Shown here: positions 37,801 to 52,300 of the stretch, piece by piece
Layout of the letters: every line of letters starts with the position of its first letter
Numbering within the stretch: the stretch's first letter is position 1
Source of the DNA: Ecdyonurus torrentis
Taxonomy: Eukaryota; Arthropoda; Insecta; Ephemeroptera; Heptageniidae
Direction: 5' to 3'
Length of the DNA stretch: 64,000 bases
Assembly: GCA_949318235.1 (NCBI GenBank)
Contig: CASGGR010000022.1
Location: forward strand, 248,001-312,000
Notes under the pieces: model-generated
The model's database searches: none
What the model saw: the letters and a program-made list of their open reading frames with translations, nothing else
What the model was told of the DNA's origin: nothing
Program-made: the position numbers and the translations under genes

Positions 37801-40800
37801 CTTACAGTTTGAACTGAAATGTATCACATTGAAATGTCTTATGACAAGTTTATAACACTTTAGTCGCAAAAACTAAAACTTTCTCAGTTTTTGAGAATTT
37901 TCGAATTTTCTTACCGATGTCTATAGCATTGTAGCCCATATGAAGAAAAAAAAAGTTTGTAACTCGAGTTCTAATTGAGATGTAAAGTTGTGGTTTTGAA
38001 ATAAAGTGATGCAAAACGCTCTATAGTACTAGTCACATCTAGAAACAATATTGAGAAAAAAAAATTTTCGAAAAAAATGTGTTTTTTAGATTCTGAAAAC
38101 AATTTTTGATGATATCTCAGAAACTAATAATGCTACAGACTTACGGTTTGAACTGAAATGTATCACTTTGAAATGTCTTATGAAAAGTTTATAACACTTT
38201 AGTCGCAAAAACTAAAACTTTCTTAGTATTTGAGAATTTTCGAATTTTCTTACCGAAGTCTATAGCATTGTAGCCCATATGAAGAAAAAAAAAGTTTGTA
38301 ACTCGAGTTCTAATTAAGATGTAAAGTTGTGGTTTTGAAATAAAGTGATGCAAAACGCTCTATAGTACTAAATTCACCTCTAGAAACAAAATTGAGAAAA
38401 AAAATTTTTAAAAAAAAATTGTGTTTTTCAGATTCTGAAAACGATTTTTGATGATATCTCAGAAACTAATAATGCTACAGACTTACGGTTTGAACTGAAA
38501 TGTATCACTTTGAAATGTCTTATGAAAAGTTTATAACACTTAAGTCGCAAAAATTAAAATTTTCTCAGTTTTTTAGAATTTTCGTTTTTTCTTACCGATG
38601 TCTATAGCATTGTAGCCCATATGAAGAAAAAAAAATTGTAACTCGAGTTCCAATTTAGATAGAAAGTTGTGGTTTTGAAATAAAGTGATGCAAAACGCTC
38701 TATAGTACTAAATTCACCTCTAGAAACAAAATTGGGAAAAAAAATTTTTAAAAAAAAATTGTGTTTTTCAGATTCTGAAAACGATTTTTGATGATATCTC
38801 AGAAACTAATAATGCTACAGACTTACGGTTTGAACTGAAATGTATCACTTTGAAATGTCTTATGAAAAGTTTATAACACTTTAGTCGCAAAAACTAAAAC
38901 TTTCTTAGTATTTGAGAATTTTCGAATTTTCTTACCGAAGTCTATAGCATTGTAGCCCATATGAAGAAAAAAAAAGTTTGTAACTCGAGTTCTAATTGAG
39001 ATGTAAAGTTGTGGTTTTGAAATATAGTGATGCAAAACGCTCTATAGTACTAGAGTCACATCTAGAAACAAAATTGAGAAAAAAAATTTTTCGAAAAAAA
39101 TTGTGTTTTTCAGATTCTGAAATCGATTTTTGATGATATCTCAGAAACTAATAATGCTACAGACTTACGGTTTGAACTGAAATGTATCACTTTGAAATGT
39201 CTTATGAAAAGTTTATTACACTTTAGTCGCAAAAACTAAAACTTTCTCAGTTTTTAAGAATTTTCGTATTTTCTTACCGAAGTCTATAGCATTGTAGCCC
39301 ATATGAAGAAAAAAAAAAGTTTTTAACTCGAGTTCCAATTGAGATAGAAAGTTGCGGATTTGAAATAAAGTGATGCAAAACGCTCTATAATTTTAAATTC
39401 ACCTCTAGAAACAAATTTGAGAAAAATAATTTTTCCAAAAAAATTGTGTTTTTCAGTTTCTGAAAACGATTTTTGATGATATCTCAGAAACAAATAATGC
39501 TACAGACTTACGGTTTGAACTGAAATGTATCACTTTGAAATGTCTTATGAAAAGTTTATAACACTTTAGTCGCAAAAACTAAAACTTTCTTAGTATTTGA
39601 GAATTTTCGAATTTTCTTACCGATGTCTATAGCATTGTAGCCCATATGAAGAAAAAAAAGTTTGTAACTCGAGTTCTAATTGAGATGTAAAGTTGTGGTT
39701 TTGAAATATAGTGATGCAAAACGCTCTATAGTACTAGAGTCACATCTAGAAACAAAATTGAGAAAAAAAATTTTTCGAAAAAAATTGTGTTTTTTAGATT
39801 CTGAAAACGATTTTTGATGATATCTGAGAAACTAATAATGCTGCAGACTTACGGTTTGAACTGAAATGTATCACTTTGAAATGTCTTATAAAAAGTTTAT
39901 AACACTTTAGTCGCAAAAACTATAACTTTCCCAGTTTTTGAGAATTTTCGTATTTTCTTACCGAAGTCTATAGCATTGTAGCCCATATGAAGAAAAAAAA
40001 AGTTTTTAACTCGAGTTCCAATTGAGATAGAAAGTTGCGGATTTGAAATAAAGTGATGCAAAACGCTCTATAATTTTAAATTCACCTCTAGAAACAAATT
40101 TGAGAAAAATAATTTTTACAAAAAAATTGTGTTTTTCAGTTTCTGAAAACGATTTTTGATGATATCTCAGAAACTAATAATGCTACAGACTTACGGTTTG
40201 AACTGAAATGTATCACTTTGAAATGTCTTATAAAAAGTTTATAACACTTTAGTCGCAAAAACTAAAACTTTCTTAGTATTTGAGAATGTTCGAATTTTCT
40301 TACCGAAGTCTATAGCATTGTAGCCCATATGAAGAAAAAAAAAATTTGTAACTCGAGTTCTAATTGAGATGTAAAGATGTGGTTTTGAAATAAAGTGATG
40401 CAAAACGCTCTATAGTACTAAATTCACCTCTAGAAACAAAATTGAGAAAAAAAATTTTTCGAAAAAAATTGTGTTTTTCAGATTCTGAAAACGATTTTTG
40501 ATGATATCTCAGAAACTAATAATGCTACAGACTTACGGTTTGAACTGAAATGTATCACTTTGAAATGTCTTATGAAAAGTTTATAACACTTAAGTCGCAA
40601 AAATTTAAATTTTCTCAGTTTTTTAGAATTTTCGTTTTTTCTTACCGATGTCTATAGCATTGTAGCCCATATGAAGAAAAAAAAATTGTAACTCGAGTTC
40701 CAATTTAGATAGAAAGTTGCGGTTTTGAAATAAAGTGATGCAAAACGCTCTATAGTTTTAAATTCACCTCTAGAAACAAATTTGAGAAAAATAATTTTTC

Positions 40801-43300
40801 CCAAAAAATTGTGTTTTTCAGTTTCTGAAAACGATTTTTGATGATATCTCAGAAACTAATAATGCTACAGACTTACGGTTTGAACTGAAATGTATCACTT
40901 TGAAATGTCTTATGACAAGTTTATAACACTTTAGTCGCAAAAACTAAAACTTTCTCAGTTTTTGAGAATTTTCGAATTTTCTTACCGATGTCTATTGCAT
41001 TGTAGCCCATATGAAGAAAAAAAAAGGTTGTAACTCGAGTTTTAATTGAGATAGAAAGTTGTGGTTTTGAAATAAAGTGATGCAAAACGCTCTCTAGTAC
41101 TAAATTCACCTCTAGAAACAAAATTGAGAAAAAAAATTTCGAAAAAAATGTGTTTTTTAGATTCTGAAAACGATTTTTGATTATATCTCAGAAACTAATA
41201 ATGCTACAGACTTACAGTTTGAACTGAAATGTATCACATTGAAATGTCTTATAAAAAGTTTATAACACTTTAGTCGCAAAAACTAAAACTTTCCCAGTTT
41301 TTGAGACTTTTCGTATTTTCTTACCGAAGTCTATAGCATTGTAGCCCATATGAAGAAAAAAAAAAGTTTTTAACTCGAGTTCCAATTGAGATAGAAAGTT
41401 GCGGATTTGAAATAAAGTGATGCAAAACGCTCTATAATTTTAAATTCACCTCTAGAAACAAATTTGAGAAAAATAATTTTTACAAAAAAATTGTGTTTTT
41501 CAGTTTCTGAAAACGATTTTTGATGATATCTCAGAAACTAATAATGCTACAGACTTACGGTTTGAACTGAAATGTATCACTTTGAAATGTCTTATGAAAA
41601 GTTTATAACACTTTAGTCGCAAAAACTAAAACTTTCTCAGTTTTTGAGAATTTTCGAATTTTCTTACCGAAGTCTATAGCATTGTAGCCCATATGAAGAA
41701 AAAAAAAGTTTGTAACTCGAGTTTTAATTGAGATGGAAAGTTGTGGTTTTGAAATAAAGTGATGCAAAACACTCTCTAGTACTAAATTCACCTCTAGAAA
41801 CAAATTTGAGAAAAATAATTTTTCCCAAAAAATTGTGTTTTTCAGTTTCTGAAAACGATTTTTGATGATATCTCAGAAACTAATAATGCTACAGACTTAC
41901 GGTTTGAACTGAAATGTATCACTTTGAAATGTCTTATGAAAAGTTTATAACACTTTAGTCGCAAAAACTAAAACTTTCTCAGTTTTTGAGAATTTTCGAA
42001 TTTTCTTACCGATGTCTATAGCATTGTAGCCCATATGAAGAAAAAAAAAGTTTGTAACTCGAGTTCTAATTGAGATGTAAAGTTGTGGTTTTGAAATAAA
42101 GTGATGCAAAACGCTCTATAGTACTAGTCACATCTAGAAACAATATTGAGAAAAAAAAATTTTCGAAAAAAATGTGTTTTTTAGATTCTGAAAACAATTT
42201 TTGATGATATCTCAGAAACTAATAATGCTACAGACTTACGGTTTGAACTGAAATGTATCACTTTGAAATGTCTTATGAAAAGTTTATAACACTTTAGTCG
42301 CAAAAACTAAAACTTTCTTAGTATTTGAGAATTTTCGAATTTTCTTACCGAAGTCTATAGCATTGTAGCCCATATGAAGAAAAAAAAGGTTGTAACTCGA
42401 GTTCTAATTAAGATGTAAAGTTGTGGTTTTGAAATAAAGTGATGCAAAACGCTCTATAGTACTAAATTCACCTCTAGAAACAAAATTGAGAAAAAAAATT
42501 TTTAAAAAAAAATTGTGTTTTTCAGATTCTGAAAACGATTTTTGATGATATCTCAGAAACTAATAATGCTACAGACTTACGGTTTGAACTGAAATGTATC
42601 ACTTTGAAATGTCTTATGAAAAGTTTATAACACTAAAGTCGCAAAAATTAAAATTTTCTCAGTTTTTTAGAATTTTCGTTTTTTCTTACCGATGTCTATA
42701 GCATTGTAGCCCATATGAAGAAAAAAAAATTGTAACTCGAGTTCCAATTTAGATAGAAAGTTGCGGTTTTGAAATAAAGTGATGCAAAACGCTCTATAGT
42801 TTTAAATTCACCTCTAGAAACAAATTTGAGAAAAATAATTTTTCCCAAAAAATTGTGTTTTTCAGTTTCTGAAAACGATTTTTGATGATATCTCAGAAAC
42901 TAATAATGCTACAGACTTACGGTTTGAACTGAAATGTATCACTTTGAAATGTCTTATGAAAAGTTTATAACACTTTAGTCGCAAAAACTAAAACTTTCTC
43001 AGTTTTTGAGAATTTTCGAATTTTCTTACCGATGTCTATTGCATTGTAGCCCATATGAAGAAAAAAAAAGGTTGTAACTCGAGTTTTAATTGAGATAGAA
43101 AGTTGTGGTTTTGAAATAAAGTGATGCAAAACGCTCTCTAGTACTAAATTCACCTCTAGAAACAAAATTGAGAAAAAAAAAATTTCGAAAAAAATGGTGT
43201 TTTTCAGATTCTGAAAACGATTTTTGATTATATCTCAGAAACTAATAATGCTACAGACTTACAGTTTGAACTGAAATGTATCACATTGAAATGTCTTATA
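28881..43300 (+). repeat. Family A nested higher-order repeat: 10 + 16 = 26 monomers (~3,411, ~5,457 and ~8,869 bp)
   Basis: Equivalent monomers occur near 32052, 35463 and 40921, and near 32735, 36146 and 41603, giving offsets of about 3,411 and 5,457 bp whose sum is about 8,869. The rare GCTGCAGAC variant appears near 30972 and 39841. CTTATGACAAG starts the related blocks near 28970 and 37841. GAAACAAATAATG occurs near 30622, 34715 and 39490, and CACTAAAGTCGC only near 37175 and 42632. The 33.5-36.9 kb copy has lost two monomers relative to 29.4-33.5 kb, and 36.9-38.3 kb holds just four units. The block is a mosaic of a ~12-monomer unit with deletion derivatives. Confidence 0.75.
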
Positions 43301-46300
43301 AAAAGTTTATAACACTTTAGTCGCAAAAACTAAAACTTTCCCAGTTTTTGAGACTTTTCGTATTTTCTTACCGAAGTCTATAGCATTGTAGCCCATATGA
43401 AGAAAAAAAAAAGTTTTTAACTCGAGTTCCAATTGAGATAGAAAGTTGCGGATTTGAAATAAAGTGATGCAAAACGCTCTATAATTTTAAATTCACCTCT
43501 AGAAACAAATTTGAGAAAAATAATTTTTACAAAAAAATTGTGTTTTTCAGTTTCTGAAAACGATTTTTGATGATATCTCAGAAACTAATAATGCTACAGA
43601 CTTACGGTTTGAACTGAAATGTATCACTTTGAAATGTCTTATGAAAAGTTTATAACACTTTAGTCGCAAAAACTAAAACTTTCTCAGTTTTTGAGAATTT
43701 TCGAATTTTCTTACCGATGTCTATAGCATTGTAGCCCATATGAAGAAAAAAAAAGTTTGTAACTCGAGTTTTAATTGAGATGGAAAGTTGTGGTTTTGAA
43801 ATAAAGTGATGCAAAACACTCTCTAGTACTAAATTCACCTCTAGAAACAAATTTGAGAAAAAAATTTTTTCGAAAAAAATTGTGTTTTTCAGATTCTGAA
43901 ATCGATTTTTGATGATATCTCAGAAACTAATAATGCTACAGACTTACGGTTTGAACTGAAATGTATCACTTTGAAATGTCTTATGAAAAGTTTATTACAC
44001 TTTAGTCGCAAAAACTAAAACTTTCTCAGTTTTTAAGAATTTTCGTATTTTCTTACCGAAGTCTATAGCATTGTAGCCCATATGAAGAAAAAAAAAAGTT
44101 TTTAACTCGAGTTCCAATTGAGATAGAAAGTTGCGGATTTGAAATAAAGTGATGCAAAACGCTCTATAATTTTAAATTCACCTCTAGAAACAAATTTGAG
44201 AAAAATAATTTTTCCAAAAAAATTGTGTTTTTCAGTTTCTGAAAACGATTTTTGATGATATCTCAGAAACTAATAATGCTACAGACTTACGGTTTGAACT
44301 GATTTCACTTTGAAATGTCTTATGAAAAGTTTATAACACTTTAGTCGCAAAAACTAAAACTTTCTCAGTTTTTGAGAATTTTCGAATTTTCTTACCGATG
44401 TCTATAGCATTGTAGCCCATATGAAGAAAAAAAAAAGTTTGTAACTCGAGTTTTAATTGAGATGGAAAGTTGTGGTTTTGAAATAAAGTGATGCAAAACA
44501 CTCTCTAGTACTAAATTCACCTCTAGAAACAAATTTGAGAAAACATTTTTTTCGAAAAAAATTGTGTTTTTCAGATTCTGAAATCGATTTTTGATGATAT
44601 CTCAGAAACTAATAATGCTACAGACTTACGGTTTGAACTGAAATGTATCACTTTGAAATGTCTTATGAAAAGTTTATTACACTTTAGTCGCAAAAACTAA
44701 AACTTTCTCAGTTTTTGAGAATTTTCGTATTTTCTTACCGAAGTCTATAGCATTGTAGCCCATATGAAGAAAAGAAAGTTTGTAACTCGAGTTCCAAGTG
44801 AGATAGAAAGTTGCGGTTTTGAAATAAAGTGATGCAAAACGCTCTATAGTTTTAAATTCACCTCTAGAAACAAATTTGAGAAAAATAATTTTTCCAAAAA
44901 AATTGTGTTTTTCAGTTTCTGAAAACGATTTTTGATGATATCTCAGAAACTAATAATGCTACAGACTTACGGTTTGAACTGAAATGTATCACTTTGAAAT
45001 GTCTTATGAAAAGTTTATAACACTTTAGTCGCAAAAACTAAAACTTTCTTAGTATTTGAGAATTTTCGAATTTTCTTACCGAAGTCTATAGCATTGTAGC
45101 CCATATGAAGAAAAAAAAAGTTTGTAACTCGAGTTCTAATTGAGATGTAAAGTTGTGGTTTTGAAATATAGTGATGCAAAACGCTCTATAGTACTAGAGT
45201 CACATCTAGAAATAAAATTGAGAAAAAAAAATTTTCGAAAAAAATTGTGTTTTTTAGATTCTGAAAACGATTTTTGATGATATCTCAGAAACTAATAATG
45301 CTACAGACTTACGGTTTGAACTGAAATGTATCACTTTGAAATGTCTTATGAAAAGTTTATTACACTTTAGTCGCAAAAACTAAAACTTTCTCAGTTTTTG
45401 ACAATTTTCGAATTTTCTTACCGAAGTCTATAGCATTGTAGCCCATATGAAGAAAAAAAAAGTTTGTAACTCGAGTTCTAATTGAGATGTAAAGTTGTGG
45501 TTTTGAAATAAAGTGATGCAAAACGCTCTATAGTACTAAATTCAACTCTAGAAACAAATTTGAGAAAAATAATTTTTCCCAAAAAATTGTGTTTTTCAGT
45601 TTCTGAAAACGATTTTTGATGATATCTCAGAAACTAATAATGCTACAGACTTACGGTTTGAACTGAAATGTATCACTTTGAAATATCTTATGAAAAGTTT
45701 ATAACACTTTAGTCGCAAAAACTAAAACTTTCTCAGTTTTTGAGAATTTTCGAATTTTCTTACCGATGTCTATTGCATTGTAGCCCATATGAAGAAAAAA
45801 AAAGTTGTAACTCGAGTTCTAATTGAGATGTAAAGTTGTGGTTTTTAAATAAAGTGATGCAAAACGCTCTATAGTACTAAATTCAACTCTAGAAACAAAT
45901 TTGAGAAAAATAATTTTTCCCAAAAAATTGTGTTTTTCAGTTTCTGAAAACGATTTTTGATGATATCTCAGAAACTAATAATGCTACAGACTTACGGTTT
46001 GAACTGAAATGTATCACTTTGAAATATCTTATGAAAAGTTTATAACACTTTAGTCGCAAAAACTAAAACTTTCTCAGTTTTTGAGAATTTTCGAATTTTC
46101 TTACCGATGTCTATTGCATTGTAGCCCATATGAAGAAAAAAAAAGTTGTAACTCGAGTTTTAATTGAGATAGAAAGTTGTGGTTTTGAAATAAAGTGATG
46201 CAAAACGCTCTCTAGTACTAAATTCACCTCTAGAAACAAAATTGAGAAAAAAAAAATTTCGAAAAAAATGGTGTTTTTCAGATTCTGAAAACGATTTTTG

Positions 46301-49300
46301 ATTATATCTCAGAAACTAATAATGCTACAGACTTACAGTTTGAACTGAAATGTATCACATTGAAATGTCTTATAAAAAGTTTATAACACTTTAGTCGCAA
46401 AAACTAAAACTTTCCCAGTTTTTGAGACTTTTCGTATTTTCTTACCGAAGTCTATAGCATTGTAGCCCATATGAAGAAAAAAAAAAGTTTTTAACTCGAG
46501 TTCCAATTGAGATAGAAAGTTGCGGATTTGAAATAAAGTGATGCAAAACGCTCTATAATTTTAAATTCACCTCTAGAAACAAATTTGAGAAAAATAATTT
46601 TTACAAAAAAATTGTGTTTTTCAGTTTCTGAAAACGATTTTTGATGATATCTCAGAAACTAATAATGCTACAGACTTACGGTTTGAACTGAAATGTATCA
46701 CTTTGAAATGTCTTATGAAAAGTTTATAACACTTTAGTCGCAAAAACTAAAACTTTCTCAGTTTTTGAGAATTTTCGAATTTTCTTACCGATGTCTATAG
46801 CATTGTAGCCCATATGAAGAAAAAAAAAGTTTGTAACTCGAGTTTTAATTGAGATGGAAAGTTGTGGTTTTGAAATAAAGTGATGCAAAACACTCTCTAG
46901 TACTAAATTCACCTCTAGAAACAAATTTGAGAAAAAAATTTTTTCGAAAAAAATTGTGTTTTTCAGATTCTGAAATCGATTTTTGATGATATCTCAGAAA
47001 CTAATAATGCTACAGACTTACGGTTTGAACTGAAATGTATCACTTTGAAATGTCTTATGAAAAGTTTATTACACTTTAGTCGCAAAAACTAAAACTTTCT
47101 CAGTTTTTAAGAATTTTCGTATTTTCTTACCGAAGTCTATAGCATTGTAGCCCATATGAAGAAAAAAAAAAGTTTTTAACTCGAGTTCCAATTGAGATAG
47201 AAAGTTGCGGATTTGAAATAAAGTGATGCAAAACGCTCTATAATTTTAAATTCACCTCTAGAAACAAATTTGAGAAAAATAATTTTTCCAAAAAAATTGT
47301 GTTTTTCAGTTTCTGAAAACGATTTTTGATGATATCTCAGAAACTAATAATGCTACAGACTTACGGTTTGAACTGATTTCACTTTGAAATGTCTTATGAA
47401 AAGTTTATAACACTTTAGTCGCAAAAACTAAAACTTTCTCAGTTTTTGAGAATTTTCGAATTTTCTTACCGATGTCTATAGCATTGTAGCCCATATGAAG
47501 AAAAAAAAAGTTTGTAACTCGAGTTTTAATTGAGATGGAAAGTTGTGGTTTTGAAATAAAGTGATGCAAAACACTCTCTAGTACTAAATTCACCTCTAGA
47601 AACAAATTTGAGAAAACATTTTTTTCGAAAAAAATTGTGTTTTTCAGATTCTGAAATCGATTTTTGATGATATCTCAGAAACTAATAATGCTACAGACTT
47701 ACGGTTTGAACTGAAATGTATCACTTTGAAATGTCTTATGAAAAGTTTATTACACTTTAGTCGCAAAAACTAAAACTTTCTCAGTTTTTGAGAATTTTCG
47801 TATTTTCTTACCGAAGTCTATAGCATTGTAGCCCATATGAAGAAAAGAAAGTTTGTAACTCGAGTTCCAAGTGAGATAGAAAGTTGCGGTTTTGAAATAA
47901 AGTGATGCAAAACGCTCTATAGTTTTAAATTCACCTCTAGAAACAAATTTGAGAAAAATAATTTTTCCAAAAAAATTGTGTTTTTCAGTTTCTGAAAACG
48001 ATTTTTGATGATATCTCAGAAACTAATAATGCTACAGACTTACGGTTTGAACTGAAATGTATCACTTTGAAATGTCTTATGAAAAGTTTATAACACTTTA
48101 GTCGCAAAAACTAAAACTTTCTTAGTATTTGAGAATTTTCGAATTTTCTTACCGAAGTCTATAGCATTGTAGCCCATATGAAGAAAAAAAAAGTTTGTAA
48201 CTCGAGTTCTAATTGAGATGTAAAGTTGTGGTTTTGAAATATAGTGATGCAAAACGCTCTATAGTACTAGAGTCACATCTAGAAATAAAATTGAGAAAAA
48301 AAATTTTTCGAAAAAAATTGTGTTTTTTAGATTCTGAAAACGATTTTTGATGATATCTCAGAAACTAATAATGCTACAGACTTACGGTTTGAACTGAAAT
48401 GTATCACTTTGAAATGTCTTATGAAAAGTTTATTACACTTTAGTCGCAAAAACTAAAACTTTCTCAGTTTTTGACAATTTTCGAATTTTCTTACCGAAGT
48501 CTATAGCATTGTAGCCCATATGAAGAAAAAAAAAGTTTGTAACTCGAGTTCTAATTGAGATGTAAAGTTGTGGTTTTGAAATAAAGTGATGCAAAACGCT
48601 CTATAGTACTAAATTCAACTCTAGAAACAAATTTGAGAAAAATAATTTTTCCCAAAAAATTGTGTTTTTCAGTTTCTGAAAACGATTTTTGATGATATCT
48701 CAGAAACTAATAATGCTACAGACTTACGGTTTGAACTGAAATGTATCACTTTGAAATATCTTATGAAAAGTTTATAACACTTTAGTCGCAAAAACTAAAA
48801 CTTTCTCAGTTTTTGAGAATTTTCGAATTTTCTTACCGATGTCTATTGCATTGTAGCCCATATGAAGAAAAAAAAAGTTGTAACTCGAGTTCTAATTGAG
48901 ATGTAAAGTTGTGGTTTTGAAATAAAGTGATGCAAAACGCTCTATAGTACTAGTCACATCTAGAAACAATATTGAGAAAAAAAAATTTTCGAAAAAAATG
49001 TGTTTTTTAGATTCTGAAAACAATTTTTGATGATATCTCAGAAACTAATAATGCTACAGACTTACGGTTTGAACTGAAATGTATCACTTTGAAATGTCTT
49101 ATGAAAAGTTTATAACACTTTAGTCGCAAAAACTAAAACTTTCTTAGTATTTGAGAATTTTCGAATTTTCTTACCGAAGTCTATAGCATTGTAGCCCATA
49201 TGAAGAAAAAAAAAGTTTGTAACTCGAGTTTTAATTGAGATGGAAAGTTGTGGTTTTGAAATAAAGTGATGCAAAACACTCTCTAGTACTAAATTCACCT

Positions 49301-52300
49301 CTAGAAACAAATTTGAGAAAAAAAATTTTTCGAAAAAAATTGTGTTTTTCAGATTCTGAAATCGATTTTTGATGATATCTCAGAAACTAATAATGCTACA
49401 GACTTACGGTTTGAACTGAAATGTATCACTTTGAAATGTCTTATGAAAAGTTTATTACACTTTAGTCGCAAAAACTAAAACTTTCTCAGTTTTTAAGAAT
49501 TTTCGTATTTTCAAACCGAAGTCTATAGCATTGTAGCCCATATGAAGAAAAAAAAAAAGTTTTTAACTCGAGTTCCAATTGAGATAGAAAGTTGCGGATT
49601 TGAAATAAAGTGATGCAAAACGCTCTATAATTTTAAATTCACCTCTAGAAACAAATTTGAGAAAAATAATTTTTCCAAAAAAATTGTGTTTTTCAGTTTT
49701 GAAAACGATTTTTGATGATATCTCAGAAACTAATAATGCTACAGACTTACGGTTTGAACTGAAATGTATCACTTTGAAATGTCTTATGAAAAGTTTATAA
49801 CACTTTAGTCGCAAAAACTAAAACTTTCTCAGTTTTTGAGAATTTTCGAATTTTCTTACCGATGTCTATAGCATTGTAGCCCATATGAAGAAAAAAAAAG
49901 TTTGTAACTCGAGTTTTAATTGAGATGGAAAGTTGTGGTTTTGAAATAAAGTGATGCAAAACACTCTCTAGTACTAAATTCACCTCTAGAAACAAATTTG
50001 AGAAAACATTTTTTTCGAAAAAAATTGTGTTTTTCAGATTCTGAAATCGATTTTTGATGATATCTCAGAAACTAATAATGCTACAGACTTACGGTTTGAA
50101 CTAAAATGTATCACTTTGAAATGTCTTATGAAAAGTTTATTACACTTTAGTCGCAAAAACTAAAACTTTCTCAGTTTTTGAGAATTTTCGTATTTTCTTA
50201 CCGAAGTCTATAGCATTGTAGCCCATATGAAGAAAAAAAAGTTTGTAACTCGAGTTCCAAGTGAGATAGAAAGTTCCGGTTTTGAAATAAAGTGATGCAA
50301 AACGCTCTATAGTTTTAAATTCACCTCTAGAAACAAATTTGAGAAAAATAATTTTTCCAAAAAAATTGTGTTTTTCAGTTTCTGAAAACGATTTTTGATG
50401 ATATCTCAGAAACTAATAATGCTACAGACTTACGGTTTGAACTGAAATGTATCACTTTGAAATGTCTTATGAAAAGTTTATAACACTTTAGTCGCAAAAA
50501 CTAAAACTTTCTTAGTATTTGAGAATTTTCGAATTTTCTTACCGAAGTCTATAGCATTGTAGCCCATATGAAGAAAAAAAAAGTTTGTAACTCGAGTTCT
50601 AATTGAGATGTAAAGTTGTGGTTTTGAAATATAGTGATGCAAAACGCTCTATAGTACTAGAGTCACATCTAGAAATAAAATTGAGAAAAAAAAATTTTCG
50701 AAAAAAATTGTGTTTTTTAGATTCTGAAAACGATTTTTGATGATATCTCAGAAACTAATAATGCTACAGACTTACGGTTTGAACTGAAATGTATCACTTT
50801 GAAATGTCTTATGAAAAGTTTATAACACTTAAGTCGCAAAAATTAAAACTTTCCCAGTTTTTGAGAATTTTCGTATTTTCTTACCGAAGTCTATAGCATT
50901 GTAGCCCATATGAAGAAAAAAAAAAGTTTTTAACTCGAGTTCCAATTGAGATAGAAAGTTGCGGATTTGAAATAAAGTGATGCAAAACGCTCTATAATTT
51001 TAAATTCACCTCTAGAAACAAATTTGAGAAAAATAATTTTTACAAAAAAATTGTGTTTTTCAGTTTCTGAAAACGATTTTTGATGATATCTCAGAAACTA
51101 ATAATGCTACAGACTTACGGTTTGAACTGAAATGTATCACTTTGAAATGTCTTATGAAAAGTTTATTACACTTTAGTCGCAAAAACTAAAACTTTCTCAG
51201 TTTTTGACAATTTTCGAATTTTCTTACCGAAGTCTATAGCATTGTAGCCCATATGAAGAAAAAAAAAGTTTGTAACTCGAGTTCTAATTGAGATGTAAAG
51301 TTGTGGTTTTGAAATAAAGTGATGCAAAACGCTCTATAGTACTAAATTCACCTCTAGAAACAAATTTGAGAAAAATAATTTTTCCCAAAAAATTGTGTTT
51401 TTCAGTTTCTGAAAACGATTTTTGATGATATCTCAGAAACTAATAATGCTACAGACTTACGGTTTGAACTGAAATGTATCACTTTGAAATGTCTTATGAA
51501 AAGTTTATAACACTTTAGTCGCAAAAACTAAAACTTTCTCAGTTTTTGAGAATTTTCGAATTTTCTTACCGATGTCTATTGCATTGTAGCCCATATGAAG
51601 AAAAAAAAAGTTTGTAACTCGAGTTCTAATTGAGATGTAAAGTTGTGGTTTTGAAATAAAGTGATGCAAAACGCTCTATAGTACTAAATTCACCTCTAGA
51701 AACAAAATTGAGAAAAAAAAATTTTCGAAAAAAATTGTGTTTTTCAGATTCTGAAAACGATTTTTGATGATATCTCAGAAACTAATAATGCTACAGACTT
51801 ACGGTTTGAACTGAAATGTATCACTTTGAAATGTCTTATAAAAAGTTTATAGCACTTTAGTCGCAAAAACTAAAACTTTCTTAGTATTTGAGAATTTTCG
51901 AATTTTCTTACCGAAGTCTATAGCATTGTAGCCCATATGAAGAAAAAAAAAATTTGTAACTCGAGTTCTAATTGAGATGTAAAGTTGTGGTTTTGAAATA
52001 AAGTGATGCAAAACGCTCTATAGTACTAAATTCACCTCTAGAAACAAAATTGAGAAAAAAAAATTTTCGAAAAAAATTGTGTTTTTCAGATTCTGAAAAC
52101 GATTTTTGATGATATCTCAGAAACTAATAATGCTACAGACTTACGGTTTGAACTGAAATGTATCACTTTGAAATGTCTTATAAAAAGTTTATAACACTTT
52201 AGTCGCAAAAACTAAAACTTTCTTAGTATTTGAGAATTTTCGAATTTTCTTACCGAAGTCTATAGCATTGTAGCCCATATGAAGAAAAAAAAAGTTTGTA

